A stretch of 49,580 nt of DNA from Granulicella sp. L46 (lineage in GTDB: Bacteria; Acidobacteriota; Terriglobia; Terriglobales; Acidobacteriaceae). Below, piece by piece: positions 1-10,225 of this stretch. Location of the stretch: contig NZ_LMUT01000018.1 in assembly GCF_009765785.1 (NCBI RefSeq), positions 27,658 to 77,237 of the forward strand. Reading direction: 5' to 3'. The position numbers were made by a program, and so were the translations under genes. The first letter of the stretch is position 1; every line of letters starts with the position of its first letter. The notes below the pieces were generated by a model. It was not told where the DNA came from, made no database searches, and saw nothing but the letters and a program-made list of their open reading frames with translations.

Positions 1-164
1 TCGTAACGGCTGCAGTCGTTGGTTCGATCGTTCATTCGGTGCCGCCGTCCTGCGCCTCGGTCATCGTCAACGGAATGGCCTACCAGCAGTGCGGAAGTAC
101 CTGGTACCAGCCTCAATTCGCAGGGACGTCGACGACCTACGTCGTGGTGAATCCTCCTCGATAA
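1..164 (+). CDS. C-terminal fragment of a hypothetical surface-type protein (5' end outside window)
   Basis: The open frame enters from the left edge (first full codon at base 3) and ends at TAA 162-164, giving about 53 residues. It contains a Val/Ser-rich stretch, then GMAYQQCGSTWYQPQF and TTYVVVNPP before the stop. The pattern 'G..YQQCG..WYQP' resembles short periplasmic or outer-membrane proteins in which a glycine-tyrosine motif repeats near the C-terminus, but I cannot name a family. The next gene starts 128 bases downstream with its own ribosome-binding site. Function unknown; the codon pattern and clean stop support a real gene end. Confidence 0.55.
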   Translation, partial: VTAAVVGSIVHSVPPSCASVIVNGMAYQQCGSTWYQPQFAGTSTTYVVVNPPR

Positions 165-291
165 CCGCATGCGGGAACCACTAAAACCCTTTCTGTTCCT
201 CACTCCATGGAAAGCTCTGGAGGGTCGTTGGCAATCCGACACGAACGAACTTGTCGGTCGCCGCAAATTCGTTCGACCAAGGAGGCACAGT

Positions 292-1308
292 ATGGTTCGA
301 CAAGCCCAATGCGCACGCACGCTTGTGACGGTGCTCGTTATGAGTGTTGCCGGTACCCTGATAGCCCAGCAGAAGCCGCAATGGTTGCCCGGTCAGGTCG
401 GCTTGAATGCTGGCGCTCTCCCAGCACCCGGCATCAGCTACGTCAATATGGCCGTGCGCTATAACGCAGGAAGATTCAATGGGCCGTCTGGGAACCCTAT
501 CCTGACAAATGCGATCAGCGGCAACTTCACGGTCTGGGCTAACGAGAATATCGTGTACTACGTCTCCGACGTAAAAATTCTCGGTGGCCATCCCGCGATG
601 GCTCTCGGCATCGTGCCCGTCAACGGATTTCTCACCGCCGACCTTCTTCCTAATTCGAACAACGTTTCGGTCTCGGCCGGAGGTAGCGGACTTTCCGATC
701 TCTTCGTTGAACCGTTTGCGTTGAGCTGGCATTTGAAGCGAGCGGACGTGCAGGCCGTCGAAGCCATCATCCCGCCAACGGGGCGCTATACCCCGGGGGC
801 ATCCGATAACGTCGGGACAGGCTACTTCGGAAATCACGTGCAGACGGGCACCACATACTATGTCACTAAGAACCGAGGCACCAGCGCAAATTTATTTACC
901 GATTGGGAAGTTCATGGAGCGAGGCCAGGCACAAACAACACCAATAAAACTCCGGGGCAGGCCTTCACCGTCGAATGGGGATTGGGCCAGGTTGTTCCAA
1001 TTAAGAAAAACATGACCCAGCTGCTACAGATCGGCGCCGTCGGATACGACCAGTGGCAGGTGACTGCCAACTCTGGCACGGTACCGATCCCAGGAACTGA
1101 CCAGATAACCTCGGCGAGTGGCATTCCTTTTTATTCCGTCCACGCTGCGGGCGCCGCGGTGAACTATATCCTGCCGGCGAAACAGATCACCTTGTTTTTC
1201 AAGTACTACGATGAGTACAAAGCATACTCCCATTACCAGGGAAGCACGCTGGTATTCGGCGGCACGTGGACCTTTCTAATTCCAAGGCCGCCGGCAGGTG
1301 AAAAGTAG
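292..1308 (+). CDS. Outer-membrane MetA-pathway-like beta-barrel protein (Phenol_MetA_deg type)
   Basis: I chose the start at ATG 292 because GGAGG lies at 281-285 and the following residues form a signal peptide (MVRQAQCARTLVTVLVMSVA, then a cut near AQQ). The frame is open upstream to 169 but that part has no signal sequence. The 338-residue product has the features of the 'phenol MetA-pathway' outer-membrane family: LPGQVGLNAGALPAPGISY near the N-terminus, alternating aromatic beta strands, and a C-terminal strand ending VFGGTWTFLIPRPP. The family is thought to move hydrophobic substrates across the outer membrane, but the substrate here is unknown. It lies 76 bases upstream of the FGE gene on the same strand, so co-transcription is likely. 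Confidence 0.7.
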   Translation: MVRQAQCARTLVTVLVMSVAGTLIAQQKPQWLPGQVGLNAGALPAPGISYVNMAVRYNAGRFNGPSGNPILTNAISGNFTVWANENIVYYVSDVKILGGHPAMALGIVPVNGFLTADLLPNSNNVSVSAGGSGLSDLFVEPFALSWHLKRADVQAVEAIIPPTGRYTPGASDNVGTGYFGNHVQTGTTYYVTKNRGTSANLFTDWEVHGARPGTNNTNKTPGQAFTVEWGLGQVVPIKKNMTQLLQIGAVGYDQWQVTANSGTVPIPGTDQITSASGIPFYSVHAAGAAVNYILPAKQITLFFKYYDEYKAYSHYQGSTLVFGGTWTFLIPRPPAGEK

Positions 1309-1384
1309 ATGTCGGCTAGTATTGAGATTCCGTTCGAGCATCGGATCTCGCAACCTCTGGCGTTGCGATAACGAGGGAGATGAA

Positions 1385-2410
<1,026 letters not shown>

Positions 2411-2475
2411 ATCTAACATATCTTGATACGCGCCCGACGCGTGCTGTTTGTCGAGCGCACACCGTGGAGGCAACC

Positions 2476-5253
2476 ATGGCACAGGCGGAAGAACAAGCCA
2501 GACTCAAAGAAGCCAGAGGGCACATTGCCCCTTGGAAGAAGTGGGGACCGTACCTGAGCGAACGGCAGTGGGGAACCGTCCGCGAGGACTACAGCGCCAA
2601 TGGCGATGCCTGGGACTATTTCACTCACGATCAGGCTAGGTCACGGGCTTACCGGTGGGGTGAGGATGGGCTGGCCGGGATCAGCGACGAGCACCAGATC
2701 TTGTGCTTCGCAATTGCCTTGTGGAACGGGAAGGACCCAATCCTGAAGGAACGACTCTTTGGTCTGACCAACAGCGAGGGTAATCACGGCGAGGATGTGA
2801 AGGAGTATTACTTCTACCTCGACAGCACCCCAACTCACTCCTACATGAAGTACCTGTACAAGTATCCGCAGGCTGCCTATCCCTACGACGACCTGGTAAA
2901 GACTAACCGGGAGCGCGGTCGAGGCGCGCCTGAATACGAACTATTAGACACCGGGATCTTTAACGACGATCGCTACTTTGATGTCTTCGTCGAGTACGCG
3001 AAAGCGGATGCGGAGAACATTGAGATCAAGATCAGCGTCTCCAACCGCGGTCCAGAGGCAGCGAACCTCCACGTGTTGCCGACGGTCTGGTTCCGCAACA
3101 CCTGGATGTGGTCCGACGCAGGCAGCAAACCCAAGTTGAAGGGGACGACGCAGCCTGGAGTCGGAATGATCTCGGCCCACCATAGCGATCCGCTCTTTCA
3201 GGAATCGCTGGCAGACTACGCCTTGTACTGTGAAGGGAACGTACCGCTGCTCTTCACGGAGAACGAGAGTAATAACCAGAAGCTATTTGGAACCAACAAC
3301 GCATCACCCTATGTCAAAGACGCGTTTCACACCTTCATAGTCAACGGAAATAAGGAAGCCGTCAATCCTGCCATGGAGGGCACCAAAGCAGCGGCCCATT
3401 ACACTCTGAATGTTGCCGCAGGAAAAACGGAGGTTGTGCGCCTGCATCTCGGACGACTCGCCAGTCAAACGACAACTCCGTTTCAAACCTTCGACGATGT
3501 GTTCGCCACGCGACTGAAGGAGGCGGACGAGTTCTACGACAGCATCACGCCGGCGAAAGTCAGAGCCGATCCTGACCGCGCCATGGTGATGCGTCAGGCG
3601 ATGGCCGGAATGTTGTGGAGCAAACAGTATTTCTACTACGACCTGAATGTGTGGCTGAGAGAGCACCAGGTGGGACCGACAACGCCTCCTGATCTGAGAC
3701 AGAAGGTCCGCAATGGCGAATGGTTCCACATGTATAACAACGACATCATTTCGATGCCCGACAAGTGGGAGTATCCCTGGTACGCGGCGTGGGATCTAGC
3801 GTTTCACATGCTGGCATTCCAGGTCGTCGATCCGGACTTTGCCAAGGACCAACTGATGTTGATCCTCCGCAACGACTACCAGCACCCCAATGGGCAGGTG
3901 CCCGCGTACGAGTGGAACTTCGGGGACACCAATCCGCCCGTGCACGCCTACGCCACCATGCAGATATACATGAGCGACAAGGAGCGGAACGACGGCAAAG
4001 GCGACCTACAATTCCTCACCTATGCCTTCTCCAAACTTCTGGTTAACTTTACCTGGTGGCTGAACCGAAAGGATCGCTCAGGCAACAATCTTTTCGAAGG
4101 CGGATTCCTGGGACTCGACAATATTGGGGTATTCGATCGCAGCGCGCCACTGCCGGGGGGCGGGTATCTCGAGCAAGCCGATGGCACGGCGTGGATGGTC
4201 TTCTTCAGCCAGCAGATGCTGCGCATCGCCGTGGAACTGGCGCTGCATTATCCCGTCTTCGAAGAGTTTGTCAGCAAATTCTTCGAACACACCATGTGGA
4301 TTGCCGGGGCCATGGATCGCATGGGCAAAGCCCAGGACACTATGTGGGATGAGGAAGACGGTTTCTTCTACGACGTGCTGCGGATGCCGAACGGCGATTC
4401 GTTTCGCCTCAAAGTGCGATCGATGGTCGGCCTGCTGCCTCTGACCGCTGTCGCCATCTTTGAAGACGACATTCTGGCGAAGCTGCCGAACTTTGCCAAG
4501 AGCGCCAAGCTCTTTATGGCGAGACATCCAGAGCTGGCGGCGAATCTTCATATGCCAGGCACACCGGGGCTGGCGGGCAGAAGGCTCCTCGCAACAGTCA
4601 ACGAGGAGAAGTTGCGGAGAATTCTCACCAGCATGCTGGATGAGAACGAGTTCTTCGGGCCCCACGGCATTCGCGCACTCTCGCTCCGCCACCGCGAACA
4701 TCCCCTCGAGTTTGATATGGGAGGGCAAAAGTATTCGGTCGGGTATCTCCCTGGCGACTCCGACAACGGAATGTTCGGAGGCAACTCGAATTGGAGAGGG
4801 CCGGTTTGGATGCCGGTAAACTTCCTTCTCTACACCGCGCTCATGCGACTGGGCGCTTACTACGGCGACGACTTCACGATTGAGTGCCCCACCGGATCCG
4901 GAAACCTGATGAACTTATTCCAGGTAGCCAAGGAATTAGGAGAGCGACTCATCGGAACATTCGTCAAAGACAGTGCCGGCAAGCGACCCGTCTACGGAAG
5001 CGAGGAGAAGTTCCAGATGGATCCATTCTGGCGCGACAACGTCCTCTTCTTCGAGTACTTCAACGGCGACACCGGCGCGGGTGTAGGAGCGAGCCATCAG
5101 ACTGGATGGACTGGATGCATTGCCCGAATCATTCAGGCCAATGGAGCTTTCGATGAAGCAGGCATCGCCAAACCCGATGCTGAACGACGCGCCATCAGGC
5201 TGGGACAAGGCCAGACCGAAGAGCAGGAAGCTCGCGCTCTTCTTCTGCGTTGA
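2476..5253 (+). CDS. GH63-family glucosidase / mannosylglycerate-hydrolase-like enzyme
   Basis: The start is ATG 2476 with GGAGG at 2466-2470; a GTG at 2464 is possible but overlaps that site. The 925-residue protein has an N-terminal beta domain and a C-terminal (alpha/alpha)6 barrel of family GH63. Visible barrel motifs are [15 protein letters not shown] (candidate general acid D440), [34 protein letters not shown], and [10 protein letters not shown] followed by [10 protein letters not shown] (candidate general base E860). It has no signal peptide and probably hydrolyses alpha-linked glucosides or compatible-solute glycosides in the cytoplasm. It lies 65 bases after the FGE gene, same strand. 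Oddity: the last codons (ALLLR and the TGA) fall inside a sulfatase remnant that reads on the other strand, so the original 3' end seems to have been lost. Confidence 0.85.
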   Translation: MAQAEEQARLKEARGHIAPWKKWGPYLSERQWGTVREDYSANGDAWDYFTHDQARSRAYRWGEDGLAGISDEHQILCFAIALWNGKDPILKERLFGLTNSEGNHGEDVKEYYFYLDSTPTHSYMKYLYKYPQAAYPYDDLVKTNRERGRGAPEYELLDTGIFNDDRYFDVFVEYAKADAENIEIKISVSNRGPEAANLHVLPTVWFRNTWMWSDAGSKPKLKGTTQPGVGMISAHHSDPLFQESLADYALYCEGNVPLLFTENESNNQKLFGTNNASPYVKDAFHTFIVNGNKEAVNPAMEGTKAAAHYTLNVAAGKTEVVRLHLGRLASQTTTPFQTFDDVFATRLKEADEFYDSITPAKVRADPDRAMVMRQAMAGMLWSKQYFYYDLNVWLREHQVGPTTPPDLRQKVRNGEWFHMYNNDIISMPDKWEYPWYAAWDLAFHMLAFQVVDPDFAKDQLMLILRNDYQHPNGQVPAYEWNFGDTNPPVHAYATMQIYMSDKERNDGKGDLQFLTYAFSKLLVNFTWWLNRKDRSGNNLFEGGFLGLDNIGVFDRSAPLPGGGYLEQADGTAWMVFFSQQMLRIAVELALHYPVFEEFVSKFFEHTMWIAGAMDRMGKAQDTMWDEEDGFFYDVLRMPNGDSFRLKVRSMVGLLPLTAVAIFEDDILAKLPNFAKSAKLFMARHPELAANLHMPGTPGLAGRRLLATVNEEKLRRILTSMLDENEFFGPHGIRALSLRHREHPLEFDMGGQKYSVGYLPGDSDNGMFGGNSNWRGPVWMPVNFLLYTALMRLGAYYGDDFTIECPTGSGNLMNLFQVAKELGERLIGTFVKDSAGKRPVYGSEEKFQMDPFWRDNVLFFEYFNGDTGAGVGASHQTGWTGCIARIIQANGAFDEAGIAKPDAERRAIRLGQGQTEEQEARALLLR

Positions 5254-5311
5254 GGTGATAGAGGTTGCCGAAGAACTCGTCGAAGCCGTGGACAGTGGGC
5301 AGAAACTCGTT
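5237..5311 (-). pseudogene. Arylsulfatase remnant (internal fragment)
   Basis: Reading the minus strand from 5311 gives 25 residues that start [14 protein letters not shown] and end [11 protein letters not shown]. This is the signature that follows the GKNHLG motif of large bacterial arylsulfatases. Upstream on the same strand a frame giving [10 protein letters not shown] (about 5355-5385) weakly resembles the GQFGKNHLG motif but is separated by extra residues. There is no start, no CxPxR motif and no continuation after EEE, so it is a scar of a deleted sulfatase gene. The remaining bases from 5312 to 5547 contain no convincing gene. The position next to an FGE gene fits the common FGE-sulfatase pairing. 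Confidence 0.75.
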
Positions 5312-5547
5312 TTTGTTAGGATCGGGAATGGAACTTCTGACTCTCCTAATCCTCCTCCAAGGTGGCCTGGCCTTATCTGACCAAGCAAGTTCACCACCTG
5401 CTCAGGACTTTGCTGTGTCTTCGTGCCACACCGCAGCTCCTTGAGACCGGTCCTCCTCATTGAAGTGGATTCAAAAACGGCGGGAACTCCAATTGAGTCG
5501 ACCCGAAGGGTTAGCTTTGATCGTTTCCTGATGGGTTCGATCTGAAT

Positions 5548-6300
5548 TCACTCTACTTTTTGCATTGGCAGCGCGACGCGAAATATCGTTCCGCTTTTTC
5601 CGTGAACGCTGCTCGTGCGGTATCGCACGTTGCCACCATGTCCATTGACTATTTCTCTCACAACCCATAGCCCCAAACCATTTCCGTCAGCCTTATTCGT
5701 CTTGAAAGAATCGAAGAGTGTTCTGCGCATGGATTCTGGTATTCCGTTTCCGTTATCGGCGATGGTCAGGATGACATTCGGCGCCCGCACCGCCACCCGT
5801 ACATGCAGACTTCCAGAATGCGGCAAAGCGTCAATCGCGTTCAAAAGCAGATTGGTAACGACTTGGAAGATCTCTCCCCTGTTTACAAATGCCAAAGCTA
5901 CTTCGGAACATCGAGTCTGGACATTGATTCGCTTCATTGAAATCCGATGTTGATGTAGGCGCAGGGCTGTCGTCGCCAAGGCGACTAGGTCAATCTCTTT
6001 CGTTCCATGATCCACGCGAACAAATGCCAAACTCCGACTTGTAATCTCACCCAGGCTGCGGAGTTGGCTGTCTGCTTCATCCAGGTATTCGATGCTTTGG
6101 CGAGGAGAGGCGGACAGCATTTTAGCTTGAAAGATCAGGTTTGTCAATGCTTCAAGCCGGTTATTCACTTCATGCATTGTCGCGCCAACGAGTCGACCGG
6201 CCAACGCGAGCTGATGATTCTGTCGGAGATTTTCTTCGCACGCCTTGAGCTTTCGACCTAAGTCCTCGAAGGAGTCGCAAGCAACAAAGGCCGAGTCCAT
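5548..6300 (-). CDS. Soluble sensor histidine kinase (HisKA + HATPase)
   Basis: 250 residues with no membrane segment. After about 30 residues of helical N-terminus comes the phospho-acceptor helix LVGATMHEVNNRLEAL (H43), then the ATP-binding domain with N-box FQVVTNLLLNAIDAL, G1 box IADNGNGIP, an F-box-like FDSFKTNKAD and G2 box GNGLGLWVVREIV. All catalytic boxes are present, so an active kinase is expected. It has no recognisable sensing domain, so input must come from a partner. It is transcribed away from the GAF-HisKA gene at 6433 (132 bases between starts) and lies near a receiver-only regulator, which makes a shared phosphorelay plausible but unproven. Confidence 0.85.
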   Translation of the reverse strand: MDSAFVACDSFEDLGRKLKACEENLRQNHQLALAGRLVGATMHEVNNRLEALTNLIFQAKMLSASPRQSIEYLDEADSQLRSLGEITSRSLAFVRVDHGTKEIDLVALATTALRLHQHRISMKRINVQTRCSEVALAFVNRGEIFQVVTNLLLNAIDALPHSGSLHVRVAVRAPNVILTIADNGNGIPESMRRTLFDSFKTNKADGNGLGLWVVREIVNGHGGNVRYRTSSVHGKSGTIFRVALPMQKVE

Positions 6301-6432
6301 GCCATGTGAGAGGCCCTAAGGGCTGCTATGGTTGGCCCCTCATCACAATAAGTGTGAATGACTGACGTAGCTAATGAACTGGCCTTTCCCAAAATTGGGG
6401 GCTATCCGACTTTTATAGACTGACCTCGCGCT

Positions 6433-7251
6433 ATGCCTGATAATGATGGAGCAATGGAAACGAGTGTCGAAAACAGCGGCCTGGAGGTTCTCGACTTAAG
6501 AGTGGACGCTGCGTTCGCGTCACGCCGTTTTCACTCCCGCGACGTCGGGACGCAGATGGCCGCCCTTCAGCGGCTCTCCCGAGCCTTGCTGGACCGGCCT
6601 GACACCATTTTGCAAGAGTTGGTGATGGCGGCGGTTGACATGTGTGGTGCAGATAGCGCGGGAATCAGCATCGAGAAGGAAGACGGCAGCGATGAGCAGT
6701 GTTACCTCTGGATCGCCACAGCTGGTCAATACTCGGGCTTTCTAAATGCCTTTTTGCCGCGCAACCCTAGTGCTTGCGGGCTTTGCTTAGAACGCGGACA
6801 TGCGCAGCACTTTACAGTGTCTAAGAAATTTTTCGACATTCTTGGCGTAGAAGCGCCGTTGGTTACGGATGGCATATTGCTCCCGTGGAAGACGGACGAT
6901 ACCCGAGGAACGGTTTTTGTCATGGCGCACGGCCGATCGGAAGCCTTTGATCAAAATGATGCAGATTTGATGACGATGCTCGCTGACTTCGCTGCAATGG
7001 GCTACAAACAACAAAAGCAACAGGCTCGTCTAATCTCTCAGGAACGTGCTGCCGCTGCAGCGCAAATGGCGAATCGACTAGCGCATGAGATCAACAATCC
7101 ATTGCAAAGTATGACAAACGCTGCTTTTCTCGTTGAACAGGGTGATTCGGGTCTAGATCCGAAGGCGCTGGGGCGTGAACTTTCTAACGATATTCAACGC
7201 TTAGCGGGGCTTGTGCAGCAGTTGCTGCTGCTACCTGTCGAAAAGATCTAG
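6433..7251 (+). CDS. GAF-domain protein with HisKA helix but no ATPase domain
   Basis: 272 residues. Residues about 50-195 form a GAF-type sensor domain (VDMCGADSAGISIE, a middle section with CGLCLERG, then LMTMLADFAAMGY). A coiled segment follows, then a histidine-kinase dimerisation/phospho-acceptor motif MANRLAHEINNPLQSM (H218). The protein stops about 55 residues after this histidine, with no N, G1 or G2 box, and no ATPase domain is encoded in any frame before the next gene. It may be a phosphotransfer or signal-input partner that is phosphorylated by another kinase such as the divergent one at 5548. The receiver gene starts 66 bases downstream. Confidence 0.75.
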   Translation: MPDNDGAMETSVENSGLEVLDLRVDAAFASRRFHSRDVGTQMAALQRLSRALLDRPDTILQELVMAAVDMCGADSAGISIEKEDGSDEQCYLWIATAGQYSGFLNAFLPRNPSACGLCLERGHAQHFTVSKKFFDILGVEAPLVTDGILLPWKTDDTRGTVFVMAHGRSEAFDQNDADLMTMLADFAAMGYKQQKQQARLISQERAAAAAQMANRLAHEINNPLQSMTNAAFLVEQGDSGLDPKALGRELSNDIQRLAGLVQQLLLLPVEKI

Positions 7252-7317
7252 TCAGCCGTGACCTGTCGGATGCATGGCGGCAGTTCGAGTATCACAGACC
7301 TCTCTCAAGGAGACTGA

Positions 7318-7683
7318 GTGACCGATACGAAGCGCATAATCTTTGTCGTCGATGACGAGACAGTGATCGCTCAGACACTTACCATCATCCTCAATCAAGC
7401 AGGATTCGAGGCACATGCTTTTGACCACGCCGAAAAGGCGCTAGCAGCTCGCACACAAATCGCTCCTGACCTGCTGATTAGTGATGTCATGATGCCAGAA
7501 ATGACGGGCATTGAACTAGCCATTCGCTTCCGGAAAGCGCAACCTGATTGCAAGATTCTGCTCTTCTCAGGGCATGCGGCAACTACTGATTTGTTGCAAA
7601 AAGCCCACGAACAGGGACATGACTTCGATCTTCTCTCCAAGCCGGTTCATCCCGCAGATTTGTTAGCTAGGCTACGGAAGTAA
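7318..7683 (+). CDS. Stand-alone response-regulator receiver protein
   Basis: 121 residues starting at GTG 7318, preceded by AAGGAGA at 7307-7313. The protein is one CheY-like receiver domain: acidic pair VVDDE near the N-terminus, phospho-acceptor D56 in LLISDVMMPEMTG, the switch Ser in LFSGHAA, and conserved K108 in LSKPVHP. There is no output domain, so it acts as a phosphorelay shuttle or through protein contacts. It probably forms an operon with the upstream GAF-HisKA gene. Confidence 0.85.
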   Translation: MTDTKRIIFVVDDETVIAQTLTIILNQAGFEAHAFDHAEKALAARTQIAPDLLISDVMMPEMTGIELAIRFRKAQPDCKILLFSGHAATTDLLQKAHEQGHDFDLLSKPVHPADLLARLRK

Positions 7684-7709
7684 CCGGGACGAGTATTTGG
7701 AGCGTGGAA

Positions 7710-7847
7710 ATGGCGAGTTGGAAGGTCCTTTCACTCAAAACCCTCCCAGATCAAGTCAAGAATTGGCTGGAAGCGAGTCTCGGATCCTTGCGCTTGGGTA
7801 GCCCCGCAAGCGTGATCAAGACTGAACATACGGAACCCCAGCGCTAG
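7710..7847 (+). CDS. Possible 45-residue protein, unknown
   Basis: ATG 7710 to TAG 7845-7847. The start MASWKVLSLKTLPDQVKNWL could form an amphipathic helix. There is no strong ribosome-binding site and no family I recognise. It lies between the receiver gene and a more convincing 59-residue ORF, so it may be chance. Confidence 0.2.
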   Translation: MASWKVLSLKTLPDQVKNWLEASLGSLRLGSPASVIKTEHTEPQR

Positions 7848-7862
7848 CCTAAACTTCGTTGT

Positions 7863-8042
7863 ATGAAAAACCCGGTGTCAATAATTGCGGCAACGGCCGA
7901 TGGCGAAGATGGACTTCTTGTCACATTCTCGGATGGAACCATCGCGGGATATGTCGCGGAGAAGTTGATGGAGTTGAGACCATATCGTGAGCCGACCTCT
8001 GTTCTGGCCTATATATCCGGAACTTCCCGCGAGACCAAGTAG
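7863..8042 (+). CDS. Small conserved-looking hypothetical protein (59 aa)
   Basis: ATG 7863 to TAG 8040-8042. The product starts MKNPVSIIAATADGEDG, continues LLVTFSDGTIAGYVAEKL and ends in a polar tail. The alternation of beta-strand residues around 'TFSDGT..GY' and the leucine-rich helix with LMELRPYRE look like a compact folded domain. I have the impression of similar small proteins in Acidobacteriaceae but cannot prove it. No clear Shine-Dalgarno sequence. Function unknown. Confidence 0.45.
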   Translation: MKNPVSIIAATADGEDGLLVTFSDGTIAGYVAEKLMELRPYREPTSVLAYISGTSRETK

Positions 8043-8097
8043 TAAGCTTCATCAAGGGTTTACAAATCCGATCAGTCGACAGGGATACAATCTCGAA

Positions 8098-8268
8098 ATG
8101 GCCATGTGTAATGCTCCCGATTGTAAGGTGATGGCAGTTGAAGGTTACAGAGAAAGTGCGACCGGGTGCATAACCTGTTGGTGCAGAGCTCACGAAGGCC
8201 TCAGCATCCGTTTCGTAGGACTCTCAGGCAAGTATCTTACGGATTCGGAGCTAAAAGCGCTGAGGTAG
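8098..8268 (+). CDS. Possible 56-residue Cys-containing hypothetical protein
   Basis: ATG 8098 to TAG 8266-8268. The N-terminal half holds cysteines in CNAPDCK and GCITCWC, a spacing that could bind a metal. The frame is open upstream to 7987, but that part overlaps the 59-residue ORF in another frame. No ribosome-binding site stands out and I recognise no family. Weak call. Confidence 0.25.
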   Translation: MAMCNAPDCKVMAVEGYRESATGCITCWCRAHEGLSIRFVGLSGKYLTDSELKALR

Positions 8269-8348
8269 GTTGCGTTTTGGTTCTCCAATCCCCGTCTTCG
8301 AGTCATCATTCCTTCCAAGCCGGGCTTTCGCCACGTTCAGTTCTATAG

Positions 8349-8474
8349 CGATCGCCGTTCGGCCCATGGCTGCACTCGCTGGAACAACGAACACCTAAGA
8401 ACGTTGTCATCACTGCCGCAACCAATAAGCTGGCTCGTGTCGCCTGGGCCGTGCTATCGAGCAGTGAACAGTGA
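8349..8474 (+). pseudogene. IS110-family transposase C-terminal remnant
   Basis: In the frame from 8349 to the TGA at 8472-8474 the product contains GPWLHSLEQRTPKNVVIT, then AATNKLARVAWAVLSS. The 'W...L..R....NV...A.ANK.AR..WA.L' pattern is the C-terminal signature of IS110/IS1111 transposases. A stop codon lies just upstream in frame (tag 8346-8348) and no further transposase domain is visible, so only a scar remains. No terminal repeats are visible. Confidence 0.65.
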
Positions 8475-8891
8475 CGCCCGCCAACAACTACGATGGCGGC
8501 CTGAGCAGGCGCGGAAAAGACACCTTCGGATTGGAAGCGCAACGTCGCGCTCCCACTTTACCGCACCCACGTCCACGACGATTTGGAGTTTCTACCAAGG
8601 TCTGCACCGGATAGCTAAGACGAACGAACAGTTCCCAACGGCGTGCTTGCAACCTGCTCCCTGAAATGGTCTTCATGACCGTGACGTTTATAAAGAAGAG
8701 CACGCGGCGCAACTCATCATGGCCAGGAGATATTTCTACACTTACAGGCCGAATACATTTGCGCAGAGCTGTCATTCGCCTTTCATTTTTCCCTTGCAGT
8801 CGTGCGGCGGACCATACATTCCAAGGAGGTTCTCAAGAGCGCCAGTTCTACCGATGTGGTTGCAGACCTCGTCGGATTCAAACCAATGAAC
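8475..8891. other. Gene-free stretch between the IS110 remnant and the DUF1254 genes
   Basis: About 420 bases with only short overlapping frames whose amino-acid content is not protein-like (Arg/Ser/Pro-rich on both strands). No RNA gene, repeat or promoter stands out. It is downstream of the minus-strand DUF1254 pair and probably decayed insertion-element DNA. Confidence 0.4.
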
Positions 8892-10217
8892 CTATTCAAC
8901 TTTCCTTACAACTGGCAAGCGGTAGGAACCGTTGAGGATGGACGTTTCTGGACCATAAAGCCGCATGGTGAGATTGAAGTTTCCCGCAGGTGACGGAAGC
9001 CAGTTTGCGGTGTCGGCGGGTGGGTCCTTCTGAATGAGGATCGTCAGAGAGCCGTCGGTAGCTTTTTTCAGGCCGTCCGTAGTGCTGCCGATGCTGTAAC
9101 GTCCGAAGTCGTTTTCAACGAAGAGCATATCGGAAGCGTACATGGCCATATTCCAGAAGACGGTTACGGGAGGAAGTTTGTCTGCGTCGAAGTGGAGGAC
9201 GTATTGATTGCCGCCGGTCAGAGGCTCGCCCTTCTCGTCGACGCTGGTGTTCGGGTAGATAACCTGATCGGAGATTTGGGTCGCCGATTCGTATTTGGCC
9301 AGTGCTGCTCGAAGGCCAGAGTCGAAGCCCGCTCGGCCACCCGCGAAGGTGTACTTCCAACCGTTGGTGGTTTCGCCGGCTGCCTCCCATTTACTGTCGA
9401 CGATCTGCTGGCCGGTGACGATGGCGCGGGCGAGGCCGCGTTTGGCAGCGTCGTCGAGGTTCTGCCATTGGAAGCCCTTGCTGACACTCAGGCCGATCTG
9501 ACGGAACGAGGCGATCTCTGTGTCGTCGGAGTCGGATGCTACAGATAGTTGTCGCTGCATCCAGTAGCCAAGTTCATCGAAGTAACGAATATCTTCCGGC
9601 GCGGAGCTTTCGTAGGCGAGGACAGTAGGGCGTTCGGCTGGGCTCTTGTAGCCGAGACCGTAACGCAGATAGGCCGAGAGGGGTATGGCGAAGAACCCGT
9701 TCTGGACCTCCCGAGCTTGCGGTAAGTCAGTTGTGCCATTGACGAACACGCGCACCCCAAGTGCTCCTACGCGTGTGCGGCTTTTTACCTGGGTCATTTC
9801 TCCGGGGATGCTGCCGACGAAGTCAGGACCAGTAATGAGATAGACGCCCGGCTGTTCGCCCTTGATGCCCCCCACGTTACGGATGACTTCGTCGAACGAG
9901 TCGCCGATCTGGACGATATACCAGCGGGGCGCGGAGAGATTGGGGACGAAGAGGGCGAGGGGCTCATTGGTGACGTCGAAATTACAGTAGCTGTCGATCG
10001 TGACGTTATTGGGTGTGACGATGAAGCGGTCTTTGGCGGTCTTGAGGTCGGTGAATTTGTGGAAGTCGTTGAGGAAAGTTCCACCGGCCTTCAAAGAGCC
10101 GGGGATCAGTTCGCCGTAGACGTGGAGAGGGAATCCCCATAAGAAGGCTTGCACGCCGAGCGTGTAGGCATTTTCTTCAAGAGCTTGTTCGGATGACATT
10201 TTCACTGGAGTGGGCAT
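8892..10217 (-). CDS. DUF1254/DUF1214 protein, paralogue 1
   Basis: 441 residues from ATG 10217, preceded on the minus strand by AGAGGAA. The N-terminal DUF1254 part has AFLWGFPLHVYGELI, FTDLKTAKDRFIVTPNN and SAPRWYIVQIGDSFDE. The C-terminal DUF1214 part has the ending PLTGGNQYVLHFDADKLPP, VTVFWNMAMYASDMLFVEN and DGSLTILIQKDPP followed by NWLPSPAGNFNLTMRLYGP. There is no signal peptide. The family is common in soil bacteria and its biochemistry is poorly known. It starts 8 bases after the stop of the second copy, so the two are almost certainly one transcript and may form a hetero-pair. Confidence 0.85.
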   Translation of the reverse strand: MPTPVKMSSEQALEENAYTLGVQAFLWGFPLHVYGELIPGSLKAGGTFLNDFHKFTDLKTAKDRFIVTPNNVTIDSYCNFDVTNEPLALFVPNLSAPRWYIVQIGDSFDEVIRNVGGIKGEQPGVYLITGPDFVGSIPGEMTQVKSRTRVGALGVRVFVNGTTDLPQAREVQNGFFAIPLSAYLRYGLGYKSPAERPTVLAYESSAPEDIRYFDELGYWMQRQLSVASDSDDTEIASFRQIGLSVSKGFQWQNLDDAAKRGLARAIVTGQQIVDSKWEAAGETTNGWKYTFAGGRAGFDSGLRAALAKYESATQISDQVIYPNTSVDEKGEPLTGGNQYVLHFDADKLPPVTVFWNMAMYASDMLFVENDFGRYSIGSTTDGLKKATDGSLTILIQKDPPADTANWLPSPAGNFNLTMRLYGPETSILNGSYRLPVVRKVE

Positions 10218-10225
10218 AGTTCCTC

